Source: an uncultured Sphingomonadaceae bacterium
GTDB lineage: Bacteria > Pseudomonadota > Alphaproteobacteria > Sphingomonadales > Sphingomonadaceae
DNA: 64,000 nucleotides
Assembly (NCBI GenBank): GCA_947501695.1
Contig: CANMWO010000003.1
Coordinates: 335,001-399,000, forward strand
Reading direction: 5' to 3'
Positions 15,682 to 25,254 of this stretch are shown here, piece by piece. The position numbers and the translations under genes are program-made. The notes beneath the pieces were generated by a model. That model was not told the DNA's origin and searched no databases. It saw nothing but the letters and a program-made list of their open reading frames with translations. How positions within the stretch are numbered: position 1 is the stretch's first letter; every line of letters starts with the position of its first letter.

Positions 15682-17502
15682 GTGGGCGACAAGCGTAATA
15701 TCATCATGGCGGTCTTGCTAACTGGCATCATCCTGTTTGGCTGGCCGGTCCTGATGGAAACATTTTTCCCAGACATGGTGAACAAGAATGAAGCGGTTGA
15801 GCAGTCCGAAACGACGGCTGCCAGCCCGGCTGATGGTTCGGTGCCTGCTGTTTCGACAACACCGGGTTCTGCTGCGATAGGTGCCGATGCCGCCGCTAGC
15901 ACGATCCGCACGCTGCCGGTTGTTCTGGCCGAAAATCCCCGTGTCGTGATTGAAACACCGCGCCTCATGGGTTCGATTAACCTGCAAGGCGCGCGGATCG
16001 ATGATCTGACGTTGACCGATCATACGACAGAGCTAGCAAAAGACAGTCCGCCCGTACGTCTATTTGCGCCGACAGGCACAAAAGACGCTTATTTCAGCCG
16101 CTTTGGTTGGGCCGGTGATGGCGTCACATTGCCGGATGACAAAACGGTTTGGAGCACGGACCAAAGCAAGCTGACGCCTGAAACGCCAGTGACATTAAGC
16201 TGGGCCAATGAAACCGGTCAGACTTTTGCGATTACGCTTTCAATTGATGAAAATTATCTCATTACCGCCGAACAGAGCGTTACCAATCGCGGCGAAAACG
16301 CAATTGCACTTAATCCTTTTGGTATTATCAGCCGGGTTCGTGACCTCGACAATGTACCAGCTGGAGAGGCAGATAGCTGGACCATCCATATGGGTCCGAT
16401 GGGCGTATTTGACGGTACGGCCAATTTCGACACCGATTATGAAGATGTCGATGAAGCGGGTACCAATGGCATTGCCGCCAATGCTACGAATGGCTGGATC
16501 GGCTTTACCGACAAATATTGGCTCGGCGCCCTAATACCGGTCAGCAAAGCAAAGGTGGAAGCCAAGTTTCGTGCCGGTAGCGGTAATATTTATCAAGCGC
16601 AAATAGCCCGCGAAAATGCACAGATCATTGCCCCCGGCAAGGTGCTGACAACCACCACACGCCTATTCGCCGGTGCCAAGGAAACCGCGTTGCTCGATAC
16701 CTATAAAGAGCAATATAATATTACCTTGCTCGACCGTGCGATCGACTGGGGCTGGTTCTACTGGTTTGAAAAACCGCTTTTCTATCTGCTCAATTGGCTG
16801 TTCGAATTTTCCGGTAATTTCGGCATTGCCATCATCCTGATGACCTTTGTCGTACGCGGAATCATGTTCCCCATTGCCCAAAAACAATTTGCGTCCATGG
16901 CGCAAATGCGCGCTGTCCAGCCGAAGATGAAGAAGATCCAAGAGAAGTTTAAGGAAGACAAGCAGAAGCAGCAGCAGGAAATTATGAAGCTGTATAAGGA
17001 CGAGAAGGTCAATCCGCTCGCTGGTTGCTTGCCGATCTTCCTGCAAATCCCGATTTTCTTTGCGCTCTACAAGGTGCTGATGCTCTCAATTGAAATGCGT
17101 CATCAACCCTTCACGCTTTGGATCAAGGATTTGTCCGCGCCCGACCCGATGACGCCGGTTAACCTGTTCGGGCTGATCCCGTTTGATCCGCCAAGCTTCC
17201 TCGCGGTTGGCATCTTGCCGATTCTGATGGGCATCACGATGCACTTCCAGTTCAAGCTGAACCCGCAGCAAATGGATCCGATGCAGCAGCAAATTTTCGG
17301 TCTGATGCCGTGGATTTTGGTGTTCATCATGGCACCGTTTGCCGCTGGTCTACAGCTTTACTGGACAGTATCCAACGTCCTCACCATTGCGCAGCAAAAA
17401 TGGCTCTATTCTCGCCATCCACAGCTAAAAGAGCAAATGGCGAAGGACGCTGAGGAAAAAGCGAAAAAGGCCGCAGAAGACAAAGCGGCAGAAACAAATT
17501 AG
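15682..17502 (+). CDS. yidC: Membrane protein insertase YidC
   Basis: 606 residues from GTG 15682. Order: N-terminal membrane anchor (IIMAVLLTGIILFGWPVLM), a large periplasmic beta-sandwich domain (about residues 70-350), then the conserved 60KD_IMP insertase domain with five hydrophobic segments (about 360-585) including GIAIILMTFVVRGIMFPIAQ and the coiled cytoplasmic hairpin PKMKKIQEKFKEDKQKQQQE, and a Lys/Glu/Ala-rich tail. Inserts respiratory and other membrane proteins alone or with SecYEG. Full length for Gram-negative YidC. Confidence 0.96.
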   Translation: MGDKRNIIMAVLLTGIILFGWPVLMETFFPDMVNKNEAVEQSETTAASPADGSVPAVSTTPGSAAIGADAAASTIRTLPVVLAENPRVVIETPRLMGSINLQGARIDDLTLTDHTTELAKDSPPVRLFAPTGTKDAYFSRFGWAGDGVTLPDDKTVWSTDQSKLTPETPVTLSWANETGQTFAITLSIDENYLITAEQSVTNRGENAIALNPFGIISRVRDLDNVPAGEADSWTIHMGPMGVFDGTANFDTDYEDVDEAGTNGIAANATNGWIGFTDKYWLGALIPVSKAKVEAKFRAGSGNIYQAQIARENAQIIAPGKVLTTTTRLFAGAKETALLDTYKEQYNITLLDRAIDWGWFYWFEKPLFYLLNWLFEFSGNFGIAIILMTFVVRGIMFPIAQKQFASMAQMRAVQPKMKKIQEKFKEDKQKQQQEIMKLYKDEKVNPLAGCLPIFLQIPIFFALYKVLMLSIEMRHQPFTLWIKDLSAPDPMTPVNLFGLIPFDPPSFLAVGILPILMGITMHFQFKLNPQQMDPMQQQIFGLMPWILVFIMAPFAAGLQLYWTVSNVLTIAQQKWLYSRHPQLKEQMAKDAEEKAKKAAEDKAAETN

Positions 17503-17523
17503 GCGGATGTAAGCTCTGGTTTC

Positions 17524-17601
17524 GTCACCCTGAACTTGATTCAGGGTCCAGAGTGGATGTCACCACCGACAGGATATATCCTGAATCAAGTTCAGGATGA
17601 C
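17524..17601. repeat. Long inverted repeat of sphingomonad intergenic type
   Basis: A 22-base arm (17524-17545, starting GTCACCCTGAAC) is repeated as its reverse complement at 17580-17601 with one mismatch, separated by 34 bases. Each arm contains CCTGAACTTGATTCAGG, itself an imperfect palindrome. It lies between yidC and engB, ending 11 bases before the engB start. Such CCTGAA-CTTGA-TTCAGG elements are dispersed intergenic repeats in related genomes; as RNA it would fold into a stable hairpin. Confidence 0.85.
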
Positions 17602-17612
17602 GGACCGATATT

Positions 17613-18233
17613 ATGAAACCACTGCATCCAAAAATATTCTCAGGGCCAATAAACTTCCTGAAATCCGCACCACAGCTGCAATTTCTGCCCGATCCCACGG
17701 TTCCGGAAATTGCCTTTGCCGGCCGGTCCAATGTCGGCAAGTCGTCGCTGATCAATGCGCTCACGGGCCGCAATAGTCTGGCGCGGACATCAAACACGCC
17801 GGGTCGGACACAGGAGTTGAATTTCTTTGATATTGGCGACCCGCTGGTCTTCCGGATTTGCGACATGCCCGGCTATGGCTTTGCCAAAGCTCCGCCAAAA
17901 GTGGTTCAGAAATGGCGCTATCTGATCAACGATTATCTGCGCGGACGGCAAGTGCTGAAACGCACCTTTGTCCTGATCGACAGCCGTCACGGGATCAAGA
18001 ATACCGACGAAGAAGTGCTGGAAATGCTCGACAAGGCTGCCGTCAGCTACCGGATTGTGATGACCAAGGCCGACAAAGTGAAGGCTACCGCGCTGGAAGC
18101 CACAAAAGAAAAAGTCCTTGCCGCCGCCAAAAAACATCCTGCGGCCCATCCCGAACTGATCATTACGTCATCGGAGAAAAAGCAGGGCATAGATGCGCTG
18201 CGCATGGCGGTGCTCGACGCCGTACAGATATAG
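17613..18233 (+). CDS. engB: Ribosome biogenesis GTPase EngB (YihA/YsxC)
   Basis: 206 residues. EngB is an essential GTPase in 50S assembly and cell division. Motifs: G1 [19 protein letters not shown] (about residues 35-53), G2 threonines in [11 protein letters not shown]3 DMPGYGFA, G4 TKADKV, and G5 ITSSEKK near the end. Length is standard. Start at ATG 17613 just after the inverted repeat; no strong ribosome-binding site is visible, so the repeat hairpin may influence its translation. Confidence 0.95.
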   Translation: MKPLHPKIFSGPINFLKSAPQLQFLPDPTVPEIAFAGRSNVGKSSLINALTGRNSLARTSNTPGRTQELNFFDIGDPLVFRICDMPGYGFAKAPPKVVQKWRYLINDYLRGRQVLKRTFVLIDSRHGIKNTDEEVLEMLDKAAVSYRIVMTKADKVKATALEATKEKVLAAAKKHPAAHPELIITSSEKKQGIDALRMAVLDAVQI

Positions 18234-18323
18234 GCTGGCATAGCACTCACCATCATCGTCACAAAGATCAGGATATGAGATTCTGGCTTTCGCTAAAATG
18301 ACGAGTGGGTTAGGTATGTGTTT

Positions 18324-18995
18324 ATGAAACTGATAATCGGAAACAAAGCCTATTCCAGCTGGTCGATGCGCGGATGGCTTGCCTGTAAACAATCTGGCCT
18401 CTCCTTTGAAGAGCTGACCGTGCCGCTTTATGGCGAAGACTGGGATGATGTCCGGGAAACCGAGAATTTCGCTCCATCAGGTGGCAAGGTCCCGATCCTA
18501 TGGGACGGCGAAAGCGTGATCTGGGACAGCTTGGCCATTATAGACTGGCTCGCTGACAAAACCCATCGCGACCGGTTCTGGCCCAAGGACGAAACAGCAC
18601 GCGGGATGGCCCGGTCGATGGCAGCAGAAATGCACAGCGGGTTCATGGCGATACGCAAACAATGCCCGATGAATACCCGCAAACGCTATGAAGGGCTGCA
18701 ATTCAGTCCCGAAGTGCTACAAGATGCCGCCCGGATTATGCAGCTATGGGCCCAGGCCCGTGCCCGCTTTGGTCGCGGCGGACCCTTTCTTTTCGGTACA
18801 TTCGGCGCAGTCGACATCATGTATGCCCCGATTATTTCTCGCTTTCAGACCTATGGCTTTCAGGTCCCCGGCTTTGCGGTATCCTATATGGAGACCATGA
18901 TGGGCCACGATTGGTTCGTCCAATGGATGGAAGCTGCGGAGGAAGAGCCGTGGGTGATTGAACATTTTGACGCGCCAGAAGCGACACAAGGCTGA
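18324..18995 (+). CDS. Glutathione S-transferase family protein
   Basis: 223 residues from ATG 18324 (a GTG at 18318 is also in frame). The N-terminal thioredoxin-fold domain starts KLIIGNKAYSSWSMRGWLAC, with SSWSMR in the place of the catalytic Ser/Cys of zeta- or beta-like GSTs, and the cis-Pro segment GKVPILWDGESVIWDSLAI is clear. The helical C-terminal domain follows (about 90-215). Substrate unknown. It precedes dapE by 9 bases and may be cotranscribed. Confidence 0.88.
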   Translation: MKLIIGNKAYSSWSMRGWLACKQSGLSFEELTVPLYGEDWDDVRETENFAPSGGKVPILWDGESVIWDSLAIIDWLADKTHRDRFWPKDETARGMARSMAAEMHSGFMAIRKQCPMNTRKRYEGLQFSPEVLQDAARIMQLWAQARARFGRGGPFLFGTFGAVDIMYAPIISRFQTYGFQVPGFAVSYMETMMGHDWFVQWMEAAEEEPWVIEHFDAPEATQG

Positions 18996-19004
18996 ACGAA
19001 AAAC

Positions 19005-20147
19005 ATGACCGATAACAGCGCCCTTGAGCTGGCCAAGCGTTTGATTGCTTGCCCGAGTATCACACCCGCAACGGGCATAGTGTTTGACGAAATGGAAGCA
19101 ATATTGGAGCCGCTGGGTTTTGAAACATCGCGCTTCATTGCTGGCGACCGCCCCGAGGACGAAGGATTGGGCGGAGCAGTAGAGAATCTGTTTGCTATTC
19201 GAAAAGGGGGCGAAGGGTCCCGTCATTTTGCCTTTGCCGGACATCTCGACGTGGTGCCACCCGGTGAAGGCTGGACCAGCGATCCGTTCGTTCCCGAAGT
19301 CAAAGGCGCCTTGCTTCACGGACGCGGTGCGGTGGATATGAAAGGCAGCATTGCCGCTTTTGTTAGTGCGCTCCACAACCTGTCGAGCGACCTCGGCACG
19401 ATCAGTCTTATCATCACCGGTGACGAGGAAGGTCCAGCGCGCTTTGGTACCGTGGCATTGATGGATCTTATGGCTGAACGGGGAATTACGCCCGACCTCT
19501 GTCTCGTTGGTGAACCGACATCAGTTAACCAGCTTGGCGACATGATGAAAATCGGGCGGCGCGGTTCGGTCAATATGTGGATTACCGTCAATGGCACGCA
19601 GGGCCATGTCGCCTATCCCCATCTTGCTGATAATCCGATCACCAAGCTCGGTAAAATTTTGAGCGAAATTGACGAGATTGAGTTGGATGAAGGCACCGAC
19701 TGGTTTCAACCCAGCAATATTGAATTTACCGATCTCAGCGTTGGTAATCCGGCGCATAACGTCATCCCGTCCAAGGCTGAAGGTCGCCTGTCGATCCGGT
19801 TTAATGATCAGCATTCGGGTGATAGCCTGAGCGAACTCGTCCGTCAAATTGTCGAGCGGCACGGCGGCGAACTTAACCCCATTATTTCCGGCGAACCATT
19901 TCTAACACCACCGGGTGAACTGTCTGGCTTAATTGCAAAAGCCGTTACCGAGGTGACTGGTATTGAACCGGAACTGTCAACGACCGGTGGCACATCAGAT
20001 GCGCGGTTCCTGTCCAAAATCGTACCGGTGGTCGAATTTGGACTTTGTAACGCGACGATGCATAAGCTCGACGAAGCGGTCGCGGTGGATGATCTGGACC
20101 AGCTCGCGCAGATCTATGCTTTGGTTGTGGAGCGGGCACTAGCCTAG
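19005..20147 (+). CDS. dapE: Succinyl-diaminopimelate desuccinylase
   Basis: 380 residues, M20 peptidase family; removes succinate from N-succinyl-LL-diaminopimelate in the lysine/peptidoglycan precursor route. Metal-binding motifs appear in order: HLDVVPPGEGW, GAVDMKGSIAAF, the Glu pair in ITGDEEGPARFGT, and the C-terminal STGGTSDARFL and ATMHKLDE. The dimerisation lid domain lies at about 180-295. Length and signatures match DapE rather than other M20 members. Confidence 0.95.
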   Translation: MTDNSALELAKRLIACPSITPATGIVFDEMEAILEPLGFETSRFIAGDRPEDEGLGGAVENLFAIRKGGEGSRHFAFAGHLDVVPPGEGWTSDPFVPEVKGALLHGRGAVDMKGSIAAFVSALHNLSSDLGTISLIITGDEEGPARFGTVALMDLMAERGITPDLCLVGEPTSVNQLGDMMKIGRRGSVNMWITVNGTQGHVAYPHLADNPITKLGKILSEIDEIELDEGTDWFQPSNIEFTDLSVGNPAHNVIPSKAEGRLSIRFNDQHSGDSLSELVRQIVERHGGELNPIISGEPFLTPPGELSGLIAKAVTEVTGIEPELSTTGGTSDARFLSKIVPVVEFGLCNATMHKLDEAVAVDDLDQLAQIYALVVERALA

Positions 20148-20177
20148 AGGTCATGTGCTCCGCACTTGAAGCGCCAA

Positions 20178-20738
20178 TTATCGCCTGCGTCGTAGAATAA
20201 TATACAGCGCCCCGGCACCGCCGTGACGCGGATGCGCGCGCCTGACTGCTGCAATATGCGAAGCATGACGGGATGCCGCCAGCCAATCGGAGATCGCCGC
20301 CCGTATCGCACCACGACCACCTTCACGTCGCCGCTCCTCATCGGTCCGCGCCTTGCCGGTTATAAGCAGGATCGCGCGATGGCCAGCCGCAACGCTCAAT
20401 TCCAGCGCGCTATCCAACCGCCCATGTGCGGAGGACAATGTATAACCGTGCAGATCAATCGTAACGTCGGGCTGAACAACCCCTTTGTTCAGGCGGCGGT
20501 CCCAGTGACCGTCAAGACCCGCTTTCTCCGGAACTGCAACCTGATCTCGCAACGGAATGGATTTTGTGGATGCGCCGCCGAAAGTTTCTGCGGTAATCGG
20601 CCCACGCCGTTCGGGCAGTTTTTTGGCTACAGGCAATGCTTTCACGCGGCTCACGCGCGTTTGGTCGAGAGGCTCCACCGTCTCGATGACTTTCTGCCAA
20701 AGCGCCTTTTCGCCGGCGGTAAGGGGCCGGTCGGACAT
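20178..20738 (-). CDS. Smr domain protein
   Basis: 186 residues. The C-terminal Smr domain (about 92-186) has DLHGYTLSSAHGRLDSALEL and the LLITGKA and GALYIILRRRR strands, close to the MutS2-type Smr endonuclease core (D-x-H-G). The N-terminus is a linker with LTAGEKALWQKVIETVEPL, typical of alphaproteobacterial Smr proteins. Smr domains nick structured nucleic acid or cleave mRNA on collided ribosomes. It follows mltA by 5 bases on the minus strand. Confidence 0.92.
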   Translation of the reverse strand: MSDRPLTAGEKALWQKVIETVEPLDQTRVSRVKALPVAKKLPERRGPITAETFGGASTKSIPLRDQVAVPEKAGLDGHWDRRLNKGVVQPDVTIDLHGYTLSSAHGRLDSALELSVAAGHRAILLITGKARTDEERRREGGRGAIRAAISDWLAASRHASHIAAVRRAHPRHGGAGALYIILRRRR

Positions 20739-20743
20739 ACGGC

Positions 20744-22090
20744 TTAATTGACCTGACGGCTTTGGAGTAGTTTGGCGACACTGCCTTTGGGTAGAAAAAT
20801 CAACGCTTGTCCGCGCGACGACATGCCGCCGGCAATTTGCGCCGCCTCTTCGCCAGCGCCCCAGAAGGTATCAAACCGGTTCGAACCCTTGATGGCGCCG
20901 CCGGTGTCCTGCGCAATCCAGATGCCGTCGGCAATATTATGTTCCATGTCGAGAAATACCGGTGCGCCCAGCGGTACAAACTTACGGTCCGTAGCGACCG
21001 ATGTGCGGCCAACGACTGGATGACCCATCGCCCCTAAGGGACCCGGGCCGGTCAACTCACGAAAGAAAATATAGCTCTTATTCTCGCGCATGATCTTGCG
21101 GCCCTCTTCCGGGTTCGCGCGCAGCCATTCGACAATGCCCTGCATATTGGTTTTGCCATCGGCGAGCAGGCCGCGTTCGCGCATCACCCGGCCGATACCG
21201 GTATAGCCACGGCCATTTTGCCCGGCATAGCCGATACGCATGACCGAACCATCCGGCATTGCGACCCGGCCAGAGCCCTGAATCTGCAAGAAGAAAAATT
21301 CTATATAATCCGACGCCCAAGCAATTTCGAGCCCTTTGCCTTGCAGAGCGCCATCGTCAATTTGACCGCGTTCTTCAAACGGTACCAATTTGGAGCCATC
21401 GATTTTGCCGCGGATACGCTTGTCTTTCAGTTCATCGGAAAACTGGCCGAGGTCAACGTCGAGCAAATTGGGCGGGCGTTTGTAGATCGGTACCTGGCTG
21501 CCATTGGTACGGACGCGCGATCCTTGAATCTGCGGTTCGAAATAACCGGTAGCAAAGGCTTTTCCGTCACCAACCTGCACAGCTTCAAAATAGCTTTCAA
21601 AGAAACGGCGCGCATCATTTTCCTGCCAGCCTTTTGCAGCATCGCAGGATTGCCGCCAGTCTTCGCCTTGAGTCAGACCGCTATTGTCCGTGCGGCGAAC
21701 CAGCGATGAACAGCTGGTACGAAAGGACTGCAGCGCCGCAGAGGCCTTGCTGGCTTGCAGGTTAAGCGACGCGATATCGGGGCCCAAGGCCACGCCAGCG
21801 CCCGTCGCCCGGGTCTGGTCATCGGAAATTGGCGTAATCTGATCGGACGTCACGGCATCAAATGTGCCGGCGGTCTGTCTAACCGGTGCTGGCCTGACAG
21901 GTGGCCGCGTTGTAGGGCGGTTCGGTTGAGTTTGGGGTTGGGCCGGGACATCGCCTTGCACCCATTCCCCATCTTCGGCGGGAGCACCGCGTGCCGCACC
22001 TTCCGGAATGATCGATAACGAGCATGCGCTCAGCAGCGCCATTGCGCCAAAAAATCCCCCGACTTTCATGATTGTAATGCTTAGCCCCAT
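20744..22090 (-). CDS. mltA: Membrane-bound lytic murein transglycosylase A
   Basis: 448 residues from ATG 22090, 7 bases after the Tim44-like stop; ATG 22069 is an alternative. The N-terminus is a lipoprotein signal with lipobox LLSAC (Cys23), so the enzyme is anchored in a membrane and acts in the periplasm. A Pro/Thr-rich linker leads to the MltA beta-barrel domain (GYFEPQIQGSRVRTNGSQVP, YAGQNGRGYTGIGR) and the 3D domain (FFRELTGPGPLGAMGHPVVG, WIAQDTGGAIKGSNRFDTFW), whose final Asp is catalytic. It cleaves glycan strands with anhydro-MurNAc formation. Confidence 0.93.
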   Translation of the reverse strand: MGLSITIMKVGGFFGAMALLSACSLSIIPEGAARGAPAEDGEWVQGDVPAQPQTQPNRPTTRPPVRPAPVRQTAGTFDAVTSDQITPISDDQTRATGAGVALGPDIASLNLQASKASAALQSFRTSCSSLVRRTDNSGLTQGEDWRQSCDAAKGWQENDARRFFESYFEAVQVGDGKAFATGYFEPQIQGSRVRTNGSQVPIYKRPPNLLDVDLGQFSDELKDKRIRGKIDGSKLVPFEERGQIDDGALQGKGLEIAWASDYIEFFFLQIQGSGRVAMPDGSVMRIGYAGQNGRGYTGIGRVMRERGLLADGKTNMQGIVEWLRANPEEGRKIMRENKSYIFFRELTGPGPLGAMGHPVVGRTSVATDRKFVPLGAPVFLDMEHNIADGIWIAQDTGGAIKGSNRFDTFWGAGEEAAQIAGGMSSRGQALIFLPKGSVAKLLQSRQVN

Positions 22091-22097
22091 GCGGGAC

Positions 22098-22787
22098 TTA
22101 CGCTTCATCAGTCTCGTCGAGAATCCAATTTGGATCGGCACTGGAAAGATCACGCATGAAGGTCCAGACATCATGCGTATCAACCGCATCAGTCAGCGAT
22201 CCGCCAATAAGCTTGCCGTCTTTGTCTTTGATGACCGCAGCAATATCAGCGTCGAAACGAATGGTAATCCGCGCCATCCGGCGATCATAATCGGCATCGG
22301 AAATCCGCGCCTCTTCGATCCGTACCAGCCGGTTTTCGAGAATTTCGCCATTTTTCTCACGTGCTTCGATTGCGGAAACAAAACTTTCGTAGACATCGTC
22401 ATCGCACAATTCTTTCAACTGTTCGCGGTCGCCGGTCCAGAAAGCTTCTAAAACCATACCATAAGCCGCTTTTGCACCTTCAACAAAGCGTCCAGCATCA
22501 AAATTACGATCCGCACTCATAATCGCGCGCATGCCCGATTCGGCGGCGGCGTCATAAATCATCGTTGGCTGCGGTGCAGGCGCGGGAGAAGCCGGTACAA
22601 TGTCCGGGATCGGACTGTCGCGGTTCTCGTCAAGCGCAGTCCGGTCCTGAGGACGTTTATCCAAGCTATTCTCTACGTTTCGAGGAGTATGCTCCTGCTC
22701 ATGGCCCGTACGTTTTCCCAAAACGGAATAGAGGCGCAGGCCTAAAAAGGCAGCTACCATCGCTAATAGAACAATCTCGATAGTCAC
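22098..22787 (-). CDS. Tim44/TimA-like domain protein
   Basis: 229 residues from GTG 22787. One N-terminal membrane anchor (TIEIVLLAMVAAFLGLRLY), a disordered Pro/Asp/Arg linker (about 25-75), then the Tim44-like domain (about 85-225) with DRNFDAGRFVEGAKAAYGMV, LKELCDDDVYESFVSAI and the final DPNWILDET. Mitochondrial Tim44 tethers the import motor; the alphaproteobacterial relatives are inner-membrane proteins of uncertain role. It is divergent from secB and precedes mltA, a stable order in sphingomonads that suggests an envelope or export link. Confidence 0.9.
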   Translation of the reverse strand: MTIEIVLLAMVAAFLGLRLYSVLGKRTGHEQEHTPRNVENSLDKRPQDRTALDENRDSPIPDIVPASPAPAPQPTMIYDAAAESGMRAIMSADRNFDAGRFVEGAKAAYGMVLEAFWTGDREQLKELCDDDVYESFVSAIEAREKNGEILENRLVRIEEARISDADYDRRMARITIRFDADIAAVIKDKDGKLIGGSLTDAVDTHDVWTFMRDLSSADPNWILDETDEA

Positions 22788-23094
22788 GATCTCTCCAATT
22801 TCTTAATGCCCCCTACATAGGCAGGAACTGCGCCAGTTTCAAATGGCTTTCTCGGCTTCAACGCGTCTTTGACGGGCTATCACCAGCAGCGGGCAGCGAA
22901 TATCGGCCAGTTTAGCCGTAAGTTTGTGAATATCGCCTTACGGAATAATACTGATCTCAGCCACTTATCTTGCCTAAGGCCGGACAAATTTCGGGCATTG
23001 CCCTGTCCCCGATCCCCTGCTAGGCGCGCTGCAAACGGGGCGTGGCGTTACTCCCTGACTTACTTCTGTAGATATTCCCGAAAGGACGAGCCAC
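22788..23094. other. 307-base divergent promoter region, no gene seen
   Basis: Lies between the Tim44-like gene (minus) and secB (plus). It must contain both promoters, though I find no hexamer pair strong enough to place. A purine-rich GAAAGGACGAG ribosome-binding site precedes secB. The one open frame through it (22869-23102) has an unconvincing Arg/Ser-rich translation and overlaps the secB start. Confidence 0.55.
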
Positions 23095-23607
23095 ATGGCT
23101 GACGAAAATGACAATATCACAACGGCTGATCCAGCAGCCAATGGCGCGGATACTCAGCCGCAGATCGGCGTTATCTCGCAATATGTAAAAGATTTGTCAG
23201 TCGAAAACCCGAATGCACCAGATGTCTATCAGTGGGAAACACAGCCGCAGATTGACGTGCAGTTTAATATCGGTTCCAAGCCTGTGTCCGATGAAGTGAA
23301 TGAAGTCGAGCTGAAAATCGACGTTGTCGCCAAGGCTGACCAAGGAATCGCGTTTCAGGTAGAGCTGCTTTATTGTGGTCTTTTCGGCCTGCGCAATGTC
23401 ACTGATGAGCAAGCCCATCCGTTTCTGTTTGCCGAAGCGCCACGCTTGTTGTTCCCGTTTGCCCGGGCGATTGTTTCCGATGCCGTGCGTGATGCCGGTT
23501 TCCAACCGCTGATGCTTGAGCCGATTGATTTCACCGCGCTTTACATGCAGCAGCGCGAGCAACAGGCCGCGATGCAATCCGGAGAACAACCGGTTGGCAA
23601 CGCCTGA
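23095..23607 (+). CDS. secB: Protein-export chaperone SecB
   Basis: 170 residues. SecB tetramers hold preproteins unfolded and pass them to SecA. The fold is recognisable from IGVISQYVKDLSVENPNAPD, the strand series QPQIDVQFNIGSKPVSDEVN and ELLYCGLFGLRNV, and the LFPFARAIVSDAVRDAGFQP segment that includes the SecA-interacting acidic face. N- and C-termini are short and disordered. Spacing and context (next to murJ and a Tim44-like gene) are as usual for the group. Confidence 0.95.
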   Translation: MADENDNITTADPAANGADTQPQIGVISQYVKDLSVENPNAPDVYQWETQPQIDVQFNIGSKPVSDEVNEVELKIDVVAKADQGIAFQVELLYCGLFGLRNVTDEQAHPFLFAEAPRLLFPFARAIVSDAVRDAGFQPLMLEPIDFTALYMQQREQQAAMQSGEQPVGNA

Positions 23608-23661
23608 GCATAACGCCTTCGGGGGCATGACTATGCTGCGGACCTGCCACAGGGCACGTCT

Positions 23662-25251
23662 GTGAACCTGCTAAAATCTACTGGAACCATTGCGGGCCTG
23701 ACTATGGTCAGCCGCATATTCGGGTTTGTGCGTGACATCATGCTCGCGCGGGTGCTCGGTGCCGGAGCCGCAGCGGACGCCTGGCAACTGGCCTTCCAAC
23801 TGCCTAATATCTTCCGCCGCCTTTTTGCCGAAGGCGCTTTTTCAGCTGCTTTCGTGCCCCTTTTCAATCGTAAGATGGAAGAGGATGAACAACGTTCCGC
23901 CGCCCAGAATTTTGCTATTGATGTGCTATCGGTCTTTGTGCCGATCCTGCTGATATTCTCGGTCGTTATGATGGTAGCGATGCCCGCGATCATCTGGTTT
24001 ATCGATGATTTTGGTGAAGGCGGCCGGACGAGTGGTTTCTCGATTAGCTTGGCCCGGATCACCTTTCCCTATCTCGGCCTGATCAGCATTACGACCTTAT
24101 TCGCAGCAATCTTGAATAGCGTCAGCCGCTTTGCCGCAGCCGCAGCCGCACCGATCATGCTCAACATCTGCAAGATCACGGCGCTGCTGATCGCGCTTTG
24201 GATGGACGGCGGGGCCGATCCACGCCGAACCGCTTATTATCTGGCATTTGCGGTATCGATATCGGGCTTGCTGCAAATGCTCTGGCTCTATTATTGGGCG
24301 CGCAAAGCCGGCTTTTCCTTTGCCATAAAAAAGCCGAAATTAACCCCTGACGTTAAAGAACTCGGCGTTCTGATTCTGCCCGCTATTTTTGGTGCGGGCA
24401 TTTATCAGATCAGTCGCTTCATCGATCTGTTTTTCCTCGGGCGCCTGCCAGAAGGCAGCTTTGTCTATCTCGCTATGGGAGACCGGCTCAACCAATTGCC
24501 GCTTGGTATTATTGGCATTGCGCTGGGTACTGCGATACTGCCTGCCCTTTCCCGCTTCATTGCCAAAGACGATCAGGGCGGCGCACAGCGTATCCAGAGT
24601 AACGCGATCGAATTGGCGATGCTCCTGACCATACCAGCCGCCATAGCTCTTTTCTTTGCGGCTGGGCCGCTGGTCACATCTTTTTATGTCGGCGGCAATT
24701 TCGAGGCCAGTGATGGCGCGACCACCGCCAGCGTGGTGGCCGCCTTGGTCATCGGCTTGCCTGCTTATGTTTTGGTCAAAGTCCTGATACCCGGATTTTT
24801 CGCGCGCAAGGATACAAGAACGCCCGTTTATACTGCTGGTATATCGCTCACAATCAACATCACGCTCAACATCATCCTGATCCCGATCTACGGGATTTAC
24901 GGGCTGGCGCTAGCAGGCGCGCTAGCGGCTTGGGCCAATTGCGCGATGCTCTACACCATGCTGCACAGGCGCGGCCATTACCGGATCGAATTATCTCTAT
25001 TGCTGCGTATTCTGCGGATCACTGTTTCAGCAGCAGGCATGGCCGTGATGCTGATCTACGCCGTGCCGCTTGGCGAAGGCCTATATGACGGTAATATCTG
25101 GGAGCGCATTGGGTCCATTACAGCACTGGTCAGCGCAGGTGGTCTTGTCTATGCGGTGCTGGCATGGGTGACTGGAGCAGTGGATCGCGACAAAATTACC
25201 ATGCTAACCAAGAAGAAAGCGGCCGAAGAGGCAGCACAAGAAGGGCAATAG
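23662..25251 (+). CDS. murJ: Lipid II flippase MurJ
   Basis: 529 residues from GTG 23662. MurJ flips undecaprenyl-linked lipid II across the inner membrane for wall synthesis. About 14 hydrophobic helices are present, with the conserved MOP-family opening MVSRIFGFVRDIMLARVLGA and LPNIFRRLFAEGAFSAAFVP, the ARITFPYLGLISI stretch, and the central Arg and acidic residues of the cavity. Starts 54 bases after secB; ends 3 bases before trpS. Confidence 0.95.
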   Translation: MNLLKSTGTIAGLTMVSRIFGFVRDIMLARVLGAGAAADAWQLAFQLPNIFRRLFAEGAFSAAFVPLFNRKMEEDEQRSAAQNFAIDVLSVFVPILLIFSVVMMVAMPAIIWFIDDFGEGGRTSGFSISLARITFPYLGLISITTLFAAILNSVSRFAAAAAAPIMLNICKITALLIALWMDGGADPRRTAYYLAFAVSISGLLQMLWLYYWARKAGFSFAIKKPKLTPDVKELGVLILPAIFGAGIYQISRFIDLFFLGRLPEGSFVYLAMGDRLNQLPLGIIGIALGTAILPALSRFIAKDDQGGAQRIQSNAIELAMLLTIPAAIALFFAAGPLVTSFYVGGNFEASDGATTASVVAALVIGLPAYVLVKVLIPGFFARKDTRTPVYTAGISLTINITLNIILIPIYGIYGLALAGALAAWANCAMLYTMLHRRGHYRIELSLLLRILRITVSAAGMAVMLIYAVPLGEGLYDGNIWERIGSITALVSAGGLVYAVLAWVTGAVDRDKITMLTKKKAAEEAAQEGQ

Positions 25252-25254
25252 ATC

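Noticed and set aside
18274-18303. Partial copy of a GAGATTC-GGCTTTCG-type dispersed repeat
   Set aside because: Resembles a decayed intergenic repeat, but too degenerate and single in the window to annotate.
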